In this document: in pieces, positions 44,518 to 55,206 of the stretch
Numbering within the stretch: the stretch's first letter is position 1
Layout of the letters: every line of letters starts with the position of its first letter
Source of the DNA: Panopea generosa
Lineage: Eukaryota > Mollusca > Bivalvia > Adapedonta > Hiatellidae
Length of the DNA: 64,000 nt
Assembly (NCBI GenBank): GCA_029582155.1
Contig: CM055905.1
Location: 64,571,952 to 64,635,951, forward strand
Direction: 5' to 3'
Notes under the pieces: model-generated
What the model was told of the DNA's origin: nothing
The model's input: only the letters and a program-made list of their open reading frames with translations
Databases searched by the model: none
Position numbers and translations under genes: made by a program

Positions 44518-44720
44518 AGCACGTGGTCAAGCGGTAGAGCACCGAACCCATGATCGGAGGGTCGTGAGTTCGATCCTCCGCTACGGTTATGTGTGGTGTC
44601 CTTGAGCAAGACATTTTTCCGCAATTGCTTTGTACTGGTTCTACCCAGGAAGACTTCGAGCGTGATTTGTCTAAGTTGTAAGAACTTGTTTCACAATCAA
44701 AGTAAAATAAATAAGTTTAA
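44518..44720 (+). repeat. tRNA-derived SINE (copy 2)
   Basis: Counterpart of 29278-29480, with identical A- and B-boxes. Confidence 0.85.
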
Positions 44721-44979
44721 ACTAAAATAGAGATATACAAGTCCTTGCTATAACCCATATATATATTTCTCTCTGTAAATTTTTCAATAAAGATCTTATT
44801 TTTTTATTTATTCTTCAGCAGTAACAAACCACTTAATCATAATAATATTCATTAAAATAATCATAGGTTTGAAACTAAAAACGTGACGAAATATCGGACA
44901 GAAGAAAACTTTCTCATTCCTCTATAACCCATATCGCTCAATCCGCCGAAGTTCTGATTTCGCATGTACATGTTTCCAC

Positions 44980-45044
44980 CCAGTAGCTCGGATCTAGCTC
45001 GCATCTAACTCCACTTATGTAAAATGGCTGCCGCAAAGCAAGGT
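44980..45044 (+). promoter_or_regulatory. Putative promoter/first exon, copy 2
   Basis: Counterpart of 29740-29804. No RING exons follow it here, because sequence beyond 45958 is unrelated to the TRAF spacer. Confidence 0.3.
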
Positions 45045-45958
45045 AAATTCGAATGTCTTGGTCATATTCACCGTCTATCAAACTACAGAGGACAGTTTTT
45101 TGCATAGCACGCATTTATTATTCATTATTTTATCAATATAAATCACCGTTTTAAGGAATTAACGATTGTTTGCGCAGTAATTGCCTTCGAAAAAGACGTA
45201 TGTATGTGGTCTAATTTTCCACTTGGTTTTGTTCGGATGGAAATGAGACGTAAAGGGGCTTGTCTCACCCCTATTACGGCGATTAAATGAGACTAGAGGA
45301 CCCCCACCCCCATCAGACGTAATTTATCCACTCCCCAAAGTCTCTTTATATACGGCAGACGACCCCCACCCCCATCAGACGTTATTATCCACTCCCCAAA
45401 CTCCTGTGTATGGAAAGAGTAAGTTATTTGGTTTAGCCAAACGTGCGCTATTTTTGTCAAGGGAGCTAACTCCTCCAGTTCATTTTTTGGTTGCCGTCCT
45501 GCACCAATTTTACTAACCGTGGGAACCAACTATTTAAGTTGTACGGGTTACAGTCCTTGACTTACCAGTGCATAAACCGGAAATACAAAAAATAAATAAG
45601 GATAACTTGTAATTTAACAGACGCGTGTTCAATGCCGTTCCGGTAAATCCCCTATTAACTGACAGAGTGGAAAACAGTGCAGGAAGTGTTCAGATTGCTC
45701 GTGTTTTCAAAGGCCTTCTGTGATTGGTGCGGTAAAATGCTTATCTACGGAGTAAAGGGTTAGCGAAACTTGCACAGCAGTAGACGCGATAGCATCCCCA
45801 TTTTTTATTGAATCTTAACCTAACTTGCACAGCAGTTATATAACCACACAAGATCATGGTGGTCTCCTAAAATGTTTGTTAAAGAGAAACTTACAAAATA
45901 CATTTCCTATGAAATGTTCATCTGTTCATTTGTTGCCAGTAGAGAGATTCAGGCCCTT

Positions 45959-46400
45959 CCCTTGCCAATTGTTTACGCAGCTTTGAAAATTACGTAGCTA
46001 AAAGCTGGCTTTTACGTAGCTTTCTCCATTTTGCTAAATTTTAGCTAGGTTTTACGAAGCTTCCTAAATTGAAGCTGCGTTTTTTTTAAAAAGCTGCGTT
46101 ATTTCCTATATATCTGCGTTTTTTCTGAAAAAGCTGCGTCTTTTTCTTTAAATCTTCATAAAACCTGCGTATTTATTCGGTTTACATCCATAATTCCTTC
46201 TAGAGCTGCGCAATTAATTTCATAGGTTCATAATAGCTGCGTATTTTATTTAAAAAATTCATAGAAATATTATTAAAGCTGTGTTTTAAGTTAAAGCTTC
46301 GTAAAACCTGTATATTTATATTCGATAAACAAAACAGAGGTAAAAAACAAAATACGCAGGATTTACACAGCTTTAAAAAAAGCTGCGTCTTTCAATAAAA
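45959..46400. repeat. AGCTGCGT-rich repeat, second member
   Basis: Starts 'cccttgccaattgtttacgc' exactly at the copy-2 breakpoint. It then carries many 'agctgcgt', 'gctacgtaa' and 'acgcagctt' words with T-rich spacers, fading near 46400. Composition and terminal word match the insert at 30719-31182, though the two do not align base for base. Confidence 0.65.
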
Positions 46401-47270
46401 CATATTATTTTGTATATCCACAAAGTCAAAGACATTGCAACAATAACAAAACAGAGTAATTGTTGCAGAGTCAATATAAATGCATTATTACACAATAGAT
46501 TTTTTTCTAAACTGCCTTTTCAACCATTTAATCAACTTTTATTTCTATTTATCAAGGCTGTCGCATATTTTTTTTACTAATAATATGACACTATTTGATT
46601 TTTGGTAAATCTTTTTTATGCTTTTTGTAACACTGCAAATGAAATACAGAAAAATAATCATCGCATACTCTCCCTATAGAGTTAAAAATGAGCTATGTTG
46701 CAAAGTATGTAAAATTGAAAACAAATAATAACATTTCATTCTTTTATTACCACTGAAAACTTGCTTCATTAATGTGAAACACTTTGATTCTGAATGAAAC
46801 TTTTTAAAACTTTTACACCCAATATGAATTGAGTCATAAATGACAATGTTACTACTTTCCAAATAGTGATCTGTCCATGTTGGCTTGTCTTTGTCCACAT
46901 CTCTATCAGTTTTTCACTGGTTTATCATTAATCACAGATAGCTGAATTAAAGTTCCAGGTATGTCCCATTAAATATGGAACAATGGTGTATTTAGTTGCC
47001 TACTAACAGGATACACTTTAACATTTTCTTCATTTATTAAAGATTCTATTGCACCCACATCCTCAGATTGTTGTGTATCAGATATCTCTTGATATATTTT
47101 GAGGCAATAGCTCTACATTCTTGTCCATGTTTCCCCTGTACAATGGCAGTCCTAAAATACAAATATGTTTTATTATTGTAAAAAACTGTAATTAAAAGTA
47201 TTATTAAATGCACAAGAGTTGAATATGATGGAACATACATATATACATATATGTGACATATATATATATA
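46401..47270. other. No gene recognised
   Basis: A/T-rich. The minus-strand frame 46674-46898 (74 codons) has no domain I recognise. An AT microsatellite lies at 47237-47270. Confidence 0.4.
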
Positions 47271-48823
47271 TCTATATATTATTTCTGTAAGCAGCCGTCT
47301 GTAAATTGACGTATCTCCTCCGAAACCGCTTGAAGGAACGTGCTAATTTTTCGTATGTGGGGCTTTATAAATGTGGCGAAGAAGATAAGCTATGTGGCAA
47401 AGTGGATAATGTATCAACGTAGCTTCAGGAAAGATTTTCAATCACCACGATCGCAGATTCAGTCACTATCGCCATGGAACTTGCCGGTATTTGCTGCCAC
47501 TTGTGAATGGTGAAACACACCAATAGGGTGCCGGTATTTGCTGCCACCTGTCAATGGTGAAACACACTACGTAGGGAGCAATCGGTATTTGCTGCCACCT
47601 GTCAATGGTGAAACACACTACGTAGGGAGCAATCGTTGCATTGCAACAAAAAAATTGTGATAATAATAAGTGTGATGCGTAAAGATTAAGTAATAAAGCT
47701 AAGTTAGGAAGAATTTTTGTATTTTATTGAACAGAACTGGAACCTGATGAAAATGTTCTTGCTTCTCCCGCCTGCTACCGTATGCTCCCGGTGCCATGCA
47801 ATGCATGCTCCCCATGCAAGCCAGTAGTTCGACAATCTGCCGCTATCACGTGCTGCCACACAACGAAGGGAGCAAGCATTGCACTACAACTGAATGATAA
47901 CACATGAAAATTGTGATGATAAAAAGTATGATGCGTAAGGATTAAGTAATAAAGCTATGTTAGGAAGAATATTTGTATTTTATGGGACAGAAGTGGTACG
48001 TGATGAAAGTGCACTTGCTTCTCCCGCCTGCTACTGTATGCTCCCGGTACCATGCAATGAATGCTCCCCTCGCTCGCCAGCATTTCGACATTCAGCCGCT
48101 ATCATTATTTCTATCAGACAGTTTTCGACGTTTTTCATGTTTTTTATAGAGTTCACATCACTTATTAAGGTAAGGGGAACGCGGAAAAGGTTAGGGAAAC
48201 GCAATTTAGGGAAACGCAATAACAGTTACACCCTACCGTCAATATGTTTATGCGGTTTATAAAGCTTGATTGAATATGCGATTCCCTGTTCGAAAATAGG
48301 TGCCGCCTACGTATAACGTAAGCATGACAAATACATGAATCAGTACGACTGTCCAGAAATAGGTGATCGGTACAATAGGTGTGCTCACAGCTTAATAAGG
48401 CCCGCACCAAACGGAGCCAATTTTAAAGAATTTTAAAGCTTGATTGAATGTGCAAATCCCTGTCCGGAAATAGGTGCCAATGACGAGTGGAAGCATGACA
48501 ATGCATGTTGAATAGTATGCCAAGTATGCTTATCCGCAAATGGGTGACCGGTAAAATGGGGGTGCTCACAGCTTAATAGGCACTTGCCAAACAGAGCCAA
48601 ATAATTTTATAGGCCCTGGAAATTACAAAAAAAATTCTAACATCACGCTAAACACCCTCTCCACTCCAACACCCTGTGAATAGTTCACCCCCCATAAAAA
48701 GCCACATCCTCAACACCGTGCGCAGCACGGGTCATTGCTTGAGAATAATTTTGCCACAGTCAACCAAACCATGCTCCACCAAACACCTGCCTCAACTCCG
48801 TGCGCAGCACGGGTAATAGCTAG
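47271..48823 (+). mobile_element. Helitron-like non-autonomous element
   Basis: Begins TC ('tctatatattatttctg') after an A and ends with the hairpin 'ccgtgcgcagcacgg' (48798-48812), 7 bases, then CTAG (48820-48823), followed by T. This is the expected 3' structure of Helitrons. The interior is built from internal duplications: 'tatttgctgccacctgtcaa' three times, 'ttctcccgcctgctac' twice and 'aagcttgattgaat' twice, plus an extra copy of the 3' hairpin at 48716-48730. No Rep/helicase coding seen. Confidence 0.72.
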
Positions 48824-50930
48824 TATATACATATATGTGATAGGGAAAATCATATGTCAAACAAAACATCTTTCATGAGCCCTGGATCCGCGAAGGATAC
48901 ATAAATGATAGAAATAATAAATAAAGAAGAGAGAATTACCATTTTTCAGTGCTAAAACTTAAAACAAAAAAATATATATATACACAATGAGGTCCTGGGT
49001 TTGAGCCCATCGCTGTTTAAAAATGTTTGTTAGAAATATTTGGTTCTACTTCAATATCCGTTCTTATATAACTAAATAAAACTGGATTTGGTATAAAAAA
49101 ATATTATATTAAACATTTGATGAAAAAGGTGTTAATGTGTTAAACTCATTAAAAAGCAAAGATTTTTTAATGAAGCACTACAATCAAAATCACACAAAGA
49201 GAAAATATTGAATTGTTTAGCTTTGGTTGTATACAGTAATGCTTAAATATACATGTATCAATGAAAAATCAGGTTAATTTGTACTTGTAAATTTTATTCT
49301 ATGCAATAATACTTATCTCATTTAAGCATGTATGTAAACAATGTTTAGCAGTTTATGACATTTGTCATTTTCTGTAACATTTTTTTTCTGTCAAGCTCAT
49401 CTAATTTACCCATCTTTAAAACAAATGACAGCCAGTCATCTTTGATCCACACAAGGGACCAAAACCCTAGGTTGATAATGTCATGTGATATTAAAATATG
49501 TGATAGACTGGACATCAAGTAAATTTGTTCATAACCCCCGCTGTGTATAAGGGGTAATTAACCTCCTTGCCCACTGTGTTTTATGACCACTTGTGTAATT
49601 AGGATATGCTAATATGTCACCTAAGAGATCAATATGAGCCTCTGGCATAACCAGTTAACTGCAGTATTTGTGGACTATAAACATGAATACCAACACTCAA
49701 AGCACATTTTTTTCTTGATTTATACTTTGTAAAAAAGAATGAGCACAACAATCTTCAGTTTTTCCCACCAACTGCAAAATTAATGTTTAATTGACCCTAT
49801 TATTTGTTTAATATAAAAAGTCACAGATGTTAATTTATAAAACTAATAAACATTTTTTTGGTAAGTGTAAAAACTTATGTGTAGGTGTGTTTATACATTG
49901 AAAAGAAAATATTCTTTCTTAGTGGCGTCATATAAACAATAATATTAACAGGAGTGAAATTGATTGGAATTTAATGCTGAGATTCATGGAAGTTATATAT
50001 TTTTAATATATTTTGAAAAAAATATGTACTGTGCAAGCAAACGTTTTTGGTTTTTTTTCATATTAAAAAAAATCCCACAGTATTACCTATACAAGTAATG
50101 AAACATTTTGCCATTGTGTCTGTTACTCTGCATTTTCAGGGTGTTAACTTCATCTGTCCATCTCACCTGACAAATACTGCGCAATAGATAGAAAAGAAAA
50201 TTAAAACAGTAGACTAGTTATAGTTTACAAAGATCTTTAGAACCAAAAATTACTATCTTTGATAAAAAAAATAATTCATATTTTTTAATAAATGAAAACC
50301 AAATAGAGACCTTTACACGATTTAATTGATCAACACTATTTAATTTAAGACAATGATTTTTACACAAATCAAGAGCATAACCGTCTCTAAAATACGAATA
50401 CAGTACCAAAAGAAAAAAAGTTGAAGATCGGACCTGTGAACTATTTTCCTAATGTTTAGTATACTGAACATTAAATATACATGATCATTTCACTTCAAGT
50501 TATACCATTACTTACAGTGAACACTAATTTTTACTGAAATAATTTTCTGTCACCCGAAACGTTTGGCAGGAGCCGTTTCACTATGCATTAAAAACATTGA
50601 GGCACATGTCATTTTAGACGAACATGTAAATACTGACGTTTATTTATCTATGAAACTTTATATACTTACAACCATTGGACATGCCGCATGTTTTATGATG
50701 CAATTGTAAACTTGGAACGTCTCATTATTGCCGAATGTCGAAGTAAAACATTGGATTTCGTGTACATTTCCAAACGGATGTTTATACCGATGCATTATGG
50801 GAGTCACGATTGTTTATTATTTATATTTCAAAAAATATTAACTAGATCTACTTCTTCGAGTGAACAACATTTTATTTTTCATAAACTTTTTTCAATTTGA
50901 TACGAATTAAAACAGTAGATAACGTAATTT
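48824..50930. other. No gene recognised
   Basis: A/T-rich DNA with no convincing exons or structured repeats. Short frames at 50218-50409 and 50688-50900 show no domain. Confidence 0.4.
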
Positions 50931-50933
50931 CGT

Positions 50934-51284
50934 TTGCGCTTAAAAATCTCACACCGCGAGATAAGCAGGTGCGCGATGGCGCCATTTTCGTTATATTTTG
51001 AAAGTTTGAACTTCGACCGGAGAATATATAATTTTCGAACTTTGAACTCTTGTTTTATTTACAAAATCGTCGTAATTCTGATGTTGGAAATGAACAACTG
51101 CAAACGTGTGGCAAAAAGATCATTTGAAAACACAAATATGCTCAAGGAGATCTTATTTAGCAAATTCCGCTGCTCCTGTATAGTCGGGCACCGTATTGGA
51201 GGTAAATATTTGATTGTTGCTTTATTTGGAATGATATTACACTTTCACTTCGCGCGATTAAACACTATTGAGAGTTCATTTTAG
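50934..51284 (+). other. Open frame of 116 codons, unknown
   Basis: Lies in a slightly CpG-richer patch ('gcgcgatggcgccattttcg'). A donor-like 'ggag-gtaaat' falls at about 51200, so this could be a 5' exon rather than a full gene. The predicted peptide is basic with a hydrophobic centre; no family recognised. Confidence 0.2.
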
Positions 51285-51794
51285 CATTTTGAATAATTTC
51301 CATGTTTTTGGTCGTTCAAATCAACCTCTGGTCAAAATAGACAAATGTTTTGGGTTTTCGTGGTGTATGTATTTTGAGTGGGTGGGGAGGGGTATTTATT
51401 ATTTTAAAAATAATGCCTGTTTTAAGGGGTTATAAATAAATTATTGGGGTTAAGGTCTTTTTCTGTCATTATTTGCAACAATCAATTTTTGGTTATTATA
51501 GATAGCATTGTTTTGGAGGGAGGTTTTCCATCAGTTGAACCACTGATTAACATAGATGTTCAATGTGATCTTTTACAAGCAAATGTGTATGACTCCTAGT
51601 ACACGGTGGCTCTCCCAGTACACGATGCTCTGGTTATAACTCTATGTGTACATGAGACTGACTGCATAATTTTCACATTTAAATACATGTAATGTGTTGA
51701 AAATGCTTTTACCATGATAATATTAATTGTGATCAAGCAATGTAATTTGGTATAAATTATTAATATTGGAACACAACATATGTTATAATTCTTT

Positions 51795-53390
51795 TTTTTA
51801 AGATGCAGATATTTGTAGCAAAGCAGAAACCTAAATGAGGAGAAAAAACAAGTCATGCAAGACTTTCAAAGGTCAGTATTATTCACTGTCCATTCACAAT
51901 AAATTGTTTTATTGACTTTAGATATGGCTCTATGATAAATCCATGGTTGGTCTGACTTGTGTCAGTGCAATGTGAGGGTTACATGGTGGGTAATCATAAT
52001 ACATTGTGTCAGGTCATGTTACCTCAAAGTTGTACAAAGGTGTAGAATACTCTGAGAGAGTCTCAACCTGTCACACTTGGTTGTAAGTTTGTTGATGTGT
52101 CACTTAACATTTAATACAATATAAATGCTGATGTTGATTGTATGTTCAACAAGGGATCAAACTCACAACCTCATTCAATACTCTTAACGGTATGTCAATA
52201 CCGTAGTTTGATGACATGTTATTTCAATGAGGTTCCATATTTTTATGCATACCATTAAAACTTTTTATGATTCTGCACTGCACTCTGTCATTAGAAATAT
52301 GAGATAGAGTAAATTCCATAGCTGCATTAGAATGAGCTTTTTTTCTATTTACAGGAAGAGATCTGAAGCATATAAACAGGATAATGAGATATTGTTGGTC
52401 AAAGTGAACTGTCTACAGCTCTACAGAGAAGATGCGAGCCCAAATGAAGACATTTGAGGTGGTAAAGGTAATTATTATTGTTCCACAGTGGACGTTGCTG
52501 TTGTATGGTGTAGTGTCACTTTCAAAAAAGTTTCAGTTATATCACTACAGTGTCTACTTGAGACTTTTTTTGATGTTGCCATAATAAAACATCATCATGC
52601 AGCCACAATGACATAGTATGATACTACATACAATCTCATTACACTGACACCAGGCTAACAAGATCTGGAACTATCTTCTAATTGTTGAATGCCAATCAAA
52701 GAAACCTCTTCTAGTACCATTTATTTTAGTATGACCCGGCTGGGGATTGAACCCACAACCTTTCACATGCAAGGTGGACGCTCTACCGTTAGATCACCAC
52801 TGCAGTGTTCCATAGTGGAAATTTTTATTTAGGGGATTATGGTATGTTATAAGTCATGAAATCTTCTATCGAAGATCCAGACCATATCCTATACTTTAAC
52901 ACATATTTTGGTTATAGATATATCTAGAGAAGGGGCTGTGTCACATACCAAAACTAGGTAAATGTGATCCATATACTGACTGCTGACCCAAGAAAAGCCT
53001 TATCAAAGCATATATTTCCTATAACTATACCACTAAGACTTGGATGGCCATATTCAGTTCATGGATGAATTTTAGGAAGTAGGTGTGTCTCCTTTACTGT
53101 AGGGATTATTTGTTTTGTTGTTGGACAGTTATCTTTTGTATAATCAACTCATGTCATATTCAAGCTTAAAACCAATGTGATTTAAAATAACATACATTCT
53201 TTAATACCTTCCCTAGATAACAGCGGTCAACCATTGCAATGTAGCAAGTTAGTCGCAACTTCCCCTTGAAATACAAATTAGTTTACATTAATTGTTCTTC
53301 TGTTTTTTTTTATTTCAGTATTGTACTGCGAAGATTTTATTTGGACAGACATGAGATAAGGAATATTCAAAGAAAGATCAACACTATCCT
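51795..53390 (+). other. Possible spliced exons of an unknown transcript
   Basis: Splice-like blocks: one ending 'gactttcaaag-gtcagt' (51871), one at 52355-52468 ('ttacag' ... 'gtaaag-gtaatt') and one from 53320 ('tttcag-tattgtact'). The middle block can encode RSEAYKQDNEILLVK followed by VNCLQLYRED, but no frame stays open across all three. A non-coding RNA or a decayed gene is equally possible. Confidence 0.2.
52590..52806 (-). repeat. tRNA-derived SINE (minus strand)
   Basis: On the minus strand the head reads 'tggtgatctaacggtagagc' (A-box) then 'gtgggttcaatccccagc' (B-box), close to a functional tRNA-type promoter. The body extends toward 52590. Confidence 0.75.
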
Positions 53391-53630
53391 TCCGTAGCAT
53401 CACTTCATACCATCAAGGGCTAACAGATGATCAGCTAACTAACCACTCTTTCCTGAGATCCTGGGAGATTAACTAGTCCTAAAATGCACCTATTTCAACA
53501 TTATCCGACAACTTTCCCACTTGAATCAGTGGCAAGTGATGCAGTTCAGTCATCACAGAGACTGGCCAGACAGGGATTAAACTCACAATCTCTGGATTGA
53601 CAGTTTGATATGCTACGGACTGAAGTAACT
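53390..53630 (-). repeat. SINE family B (minus strand)
   Basis: Reverse complement shows head 'gtgagtttaatccctgtctg', then 'cactgattcaagtgggaaag', 'cccaggatctcaggaaag' and 'tctgttagcccttgatgg', in the same order as 33068-33290. Confidence 0.75.
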
Positions 53631-53899
53631 AGTTCCGGCTAAACATTATTAAAATTTTGCAGGATTTTTATTACTTATTTTTTGTAAAATAATGGTTTCC
53701 GATTGATAATTTTTGAAAGGTTCGAGAGAGTTTTATCCCTTTTCAACATAATTTTTAGAAAATTTTCTTACATACTGTGCAGGTATCTGTTTCTTATTAT
53801 AGTTTAATGAAAAATGCAGTATTACGTCAATTAAAATTGGAGGTATTTAATTTAATTGCCCAGTCATTTAAATACAGGCCATTTATTTTGTTTTTCTTG

Positions 53900-54500
53900 A
53901 AGATGCAATAGCACCGTCAGTTTTCACTGAATCTTAACAAAACTTGCTCAGCAGTTATATAACCATAAGATCTTGGACGAGTTCTTGAACCAGCATGAAT
54001 TGACCACAATTGCCCCCGCCACAGGGATTTTAAGCAAAACTTTAAAAAAAATGGTTCAAGGCATAGACCTTAAATATTTTACATGTAGCATAGCATGGGA
54101 TTAAAGAGTTCTTGAAGTCAGGTCCCTGGGGTCAAATTTGGGGCTGCCACAGGGGTCCCTGTTTTGCATAGAGTTATAAAGGTAAAATGTAGTAGATGCG
54201 ATAGTATCTTCTTTTTTCAATGAATCTTAACCAAACTTGCACATTAGATGTAGCATTGCAATGGAAGCTCCATAAATGATTTGCGGATTGATCCATGCTG
54301 TCAAATTTGGGGCTGCTACAGGGGTCACCGTTTTACATAGAGTTATATAGGAAAAATGTTGTAAATGCGATAGCACCTTCATTTTTTTCGTTGAATCTTA
54401 AACAAATTAGCACAGCAGTTATATAACTGCAAGATCTCAGACGAGTTCTTGAACCAGCATAGCATCTGTTGCCAGCCAAGCGATTCAGGTCCTCTTGTTT
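53900..54500 (+). repeat. Three-unit tandem repeat, about 220 bp period
   Basis: Units carry 'gcgatagcaccttcattttt'-like and 'gaatcttaaccaaacttgca'-like sequence, then 'cagcagttatataac' and 'gagttcttgaaccagcat'. Related to 30535-30718. It ends with 'gcgattcaggtcctcttgtt'. Confidence 0.75.
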
Positions 54501-55206
54501 CTAATTTTTGTTCTAAATAACAACTCAACTTAACCCTGTGGCTGGTAATGTCCATTTAATTTTCATTTATTTGAATTTGGGCTTTTTCACAGTTTTGATA
54601 ATCTTATTTCAAATGCTTAATATTGTTTTATATGATGCATTTCTATTTTATACCTTGTATTTGGTAACTAGATTCTAGCATAATATAAACTTTGTTAAAT
54701 TGAAAAATGTTTTATTTTATTTATCACTGTCATATTTAGTATTTTTCCAGTTTCAATACAAAGTCCTTGGTAAGGACACTATTTAATTAAAAACATTGAC
54801 TTTATTATTGATTTAATTTTAGAACTTTTTAACGCAGTTTCATAGTTCTATGCATGTTTTTTTAAAAAATAATCTAGTTCGTTGGCTCGGCGCAAAACCC
54901 CAGTAACTGACATTTATCCCAAAATGACTTTTTTCAATAATTTGGTATATAAAGGAAAGTTACACCTCCTATCAAAATATGGTGGTTGAAATTTTTTTTT
55001 TAATGTTTTAATTCAAAAAATAGCAAAATCCAGTAACTGCATTCATGATTTTTCTCAGCGCAAAACCCCAGTAACTGCACTTACTGAGTTTTTGCACTAA
55101 GTTTTTAAAGTACAATACAAAAAAACAATAATGCAAAAAGCCAGTATTATCTATGATTTTATAAATTCCTACACTATAATTTTTTATTGACACTCCCTCC
55201 CCCTAG
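54501..55206. other. Non-coding leader with a repeated 20-bp word
   Basis: 'gcgcaaaaccccagtaactg' occurs at about 54890 and 55058, with a third partial match ('aaatccagtaactgca') at 55026. It sits just before the acceptor-like 'ctccctccccctag' at 55193-55206. No exon recognised. Confidence 0.45.

Larger units (their letters stand above)
33068..45958 (+). repeat. Large direct duplication, copy 2
   Basis: Matches 18370-30718. Copy-specific differences: a 952-bp TA-flanked element (35814-36765), a 130-bp insertion (40644-40773), loss of the sequence equivalent to 28130-28663, and scattered point changes and small indels. Confidence 0.93.
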
